Assembly: GCA_027021085.1 (NCBI GenBank)
Contig: JALUVB010000263.1
Coordinates: 1 to 6,048, forward strand
Length of the DNA stretch: 6,048 nt
From: a bacterium
Lineage (GTDB): Bacteria; CAIJMQ01; JAADFP01
Reading direction: 5' to 3'
In this document: positions 5,724 through 6,048 of the stretch, piece by piece
How the letters are laid out: each line of letters begins with the position of its first letter
Position numbering within the stretch: the stretch's first letter is position 1
Program-made: the position numbers and the translations under genes
The notes under the pieces: model-generated
What the model was told of the DNA's origin: nothing
Seen by the model: the letters and a program-made list of their open reading frames with translations, nothing else
Databases searched by the model: none

Positions 5724-5749
5724 TATTTTACCAGAAAGAAGGTAAAATA
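5724..5749. repeat. Perfect 9-bp inverted repeat, candidate operator, upstream of the operon's first gene
   Basis: TATTTTACC (5724-5732) and GGTAAAATA (5741-5749) are exact reverse complements separated by 8 nt. The proximal arm contains the predicted -10 of the operon promoter, so a protein bound here would block transcription. An RNA hairpin is possible but would be weak and lie upstream of the predicted start. Confidence 0.6.
5725..5733 (-). promoter_or_regulatory. Extended -10 promoter of the plsY/dehydrogenase operon
   Basis: On the minus strand the bases read TGGTAAAAT, an extended -10 (TGn plus TAAAAT, 5 of 6). The predicted transcription start is about 5718-5719, which is the A of the ATG or one base before it. 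No good -35 is seen at 16-18 nt, as is common for extended -10 promoters. It overlaps an inverted repeat, so it may be repressible. Confidence 0.45.
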
Positions 5750-5775
5750 TGATTTAGTACCCGGCTTTGCCTCTT

Positions 5776-5841
5776 CCAATGCTCAGAACTTGCTCCCACA
5801 GGAACCCATCCCCTTCACCAGGAAACCAGGATTACCCCTGC
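5776..5841. repeat. Copy B of a possible dispersed intergenic element
   Basis: This sits in the 258-nt divergent region between the operon and the right-edge gene. It is collinear with 2166-2222: 18 of 25 identical in 5776-5800, then CCAGGAAA (5818-5825) and a CCCCT stretch. It holds a small tandem duplication, ACCAGGA at 5817-5823 and 5825-5831. Between here and the promoter at 5927 I see only AT-rich sequence without recognised signals. Confidence 0.35.
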
Positions 5842-5926
5842 CCCCTCCCGAGCCCTGTGAGGAAAATAAACCTCCTATTCACTATTTTCACACGCATGTA
5901 TCCCACGCAATCTGCTTATAAATTAT

Positions 5927-5954
5927 TTGCCATACTGATTATTTTTTGTATACT
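5927..5954 (+). promoter_or_regulatory. Sigma-70-type promoter of the right-edge gene
   Basis: A -35 TTGCCA (5927-5932, 5 of 6) and a -10 TATACT (5949-5954, 5 of 6) are separated by 16 nt. The predicted start is near 5961, giving a leader of about 16 nt that carries the AGGAGG SD. The surrounding sequence is AT-rich. Confidence 0.6.
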
Positions 5955-5976
5955 ATTAAAAAATTAGGAGGTGTAA

Positions 5977-6048
5977 ATGAAGAAATTTGTTTATCCTTTT
6001 ATTCTAATTTTTTTACTTCTCATCTCAACTTCCCCTCTTTTTCCTGAT
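5977..6048 (+). CDS. N-terminus of an exported protein, cut by window edge
   Basis: Only the first 24 codons are in the window. An ATG at 5977 follows a perfect AGGAGG (5966-5971) at 5 nt and a plausible promoter. The residues are MKKFVYPF, then a hydrophobic run ILIFLLLIS (9-17) and TSPLFPD (18-24). Two lysines then a hydrophobic core is a signal peptide or membrane anchor. No lipobox cysteine appears before the edge. The function cannot be told from this fragment. It is divergent from the plsY operon, so the 258-nt gap contains the promoters of both units. Confidence 0.75.
   Translation, partial: MKKFVYPFILIFLLLISTSPLFPD

Noticed and set aside
5492-5752. Plus-strand open frame of 86 residues
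   Set aside because: It is antisense to the conserved 88-residue protein, which has a recognisable family pattern, and it lacks its own SD.
5764-5777. GG-N10-GC spacing on the minus strand, possible sigma-54 promoter before the operon
   Set aside because: Only the GG and GC dinucleotides match; the flanking bases do not fit TGGCAC or TTGC, so chance is likely.
5767-5967. Plus-strand open frame of 66 residues in the divergent intergenic region
   Set aside because: No SD, low-complexity proline/serine-rich start, and it runs through the promoter of the right-edge gene.

Overview
The window looks like chromosomal DNA from an uncultured, deep-branching Gram-negative-type bacterium. The small protein at 5452-5718 resembles a family I associate from memory with Planctomycetes/PVC and Omnitrophota-like genomes. 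The secreted CBM-like protein and the NtrC-type regulator fit that picture. This placement is inference and no marker gene proves it. There are no rRNAs, tRNAs, CRISPR arrays, transposase genes or phage genes. All gene-free stretches are shorter than 300 bases.

Left part: a secreted protein with a carbohydrate-binding-module-like fold (minus strand, cut by the left edge) is divergent from an orphan NtrC-type sigma-54 activator (753-2090, plus strand). The activator has a consensus sigma-70-type promoter that would start transcription almost at its ATG. It keeps GAFTGA and a Fis-type HTH, but its receiver acidic pair is lost and its Walker B glutamate is replaced by glutamine.

Middle and right: a five-gene minus-strand operon is read from 5718 down to 2337. 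The order is a conserved small protein of unknown function, plsY (acyl-phosphate:glycerol-3-phosphate acyltransferase), two tandem zinc-dependent MDR dehydrogenases, and a small membrane-anchored protein with a degenerate zinc-ribbon-like Cys/Asp pattern. Two junctions have ATGA-type or longer overlaps. A strong intrinsic terminator lies at 2267-2306. The operon probably ties a membrane phospholipid step (PlsY) to oxidation of an unidentified polyol or alcohol, but the substrates cannot be read from sequence. At the right edge a new plus-strand gene starts with its own promoter, a perfect SD and a signal peptide.

The most interesting points are: the unusual active-site residues of the activator; two genes with predicted promoters so close to the ATG that their mRNAs may be leaderless; a 9-bp inverted repeat over the promoter of the operon's first gene; the paired CxxDG motifs in the small membrane protein; and a weakly conserved, possibly dispersed element in both large intergenic regions (2166-2222 and 5776-5841). 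I see no clear previously undescribed defence or mobile system here.
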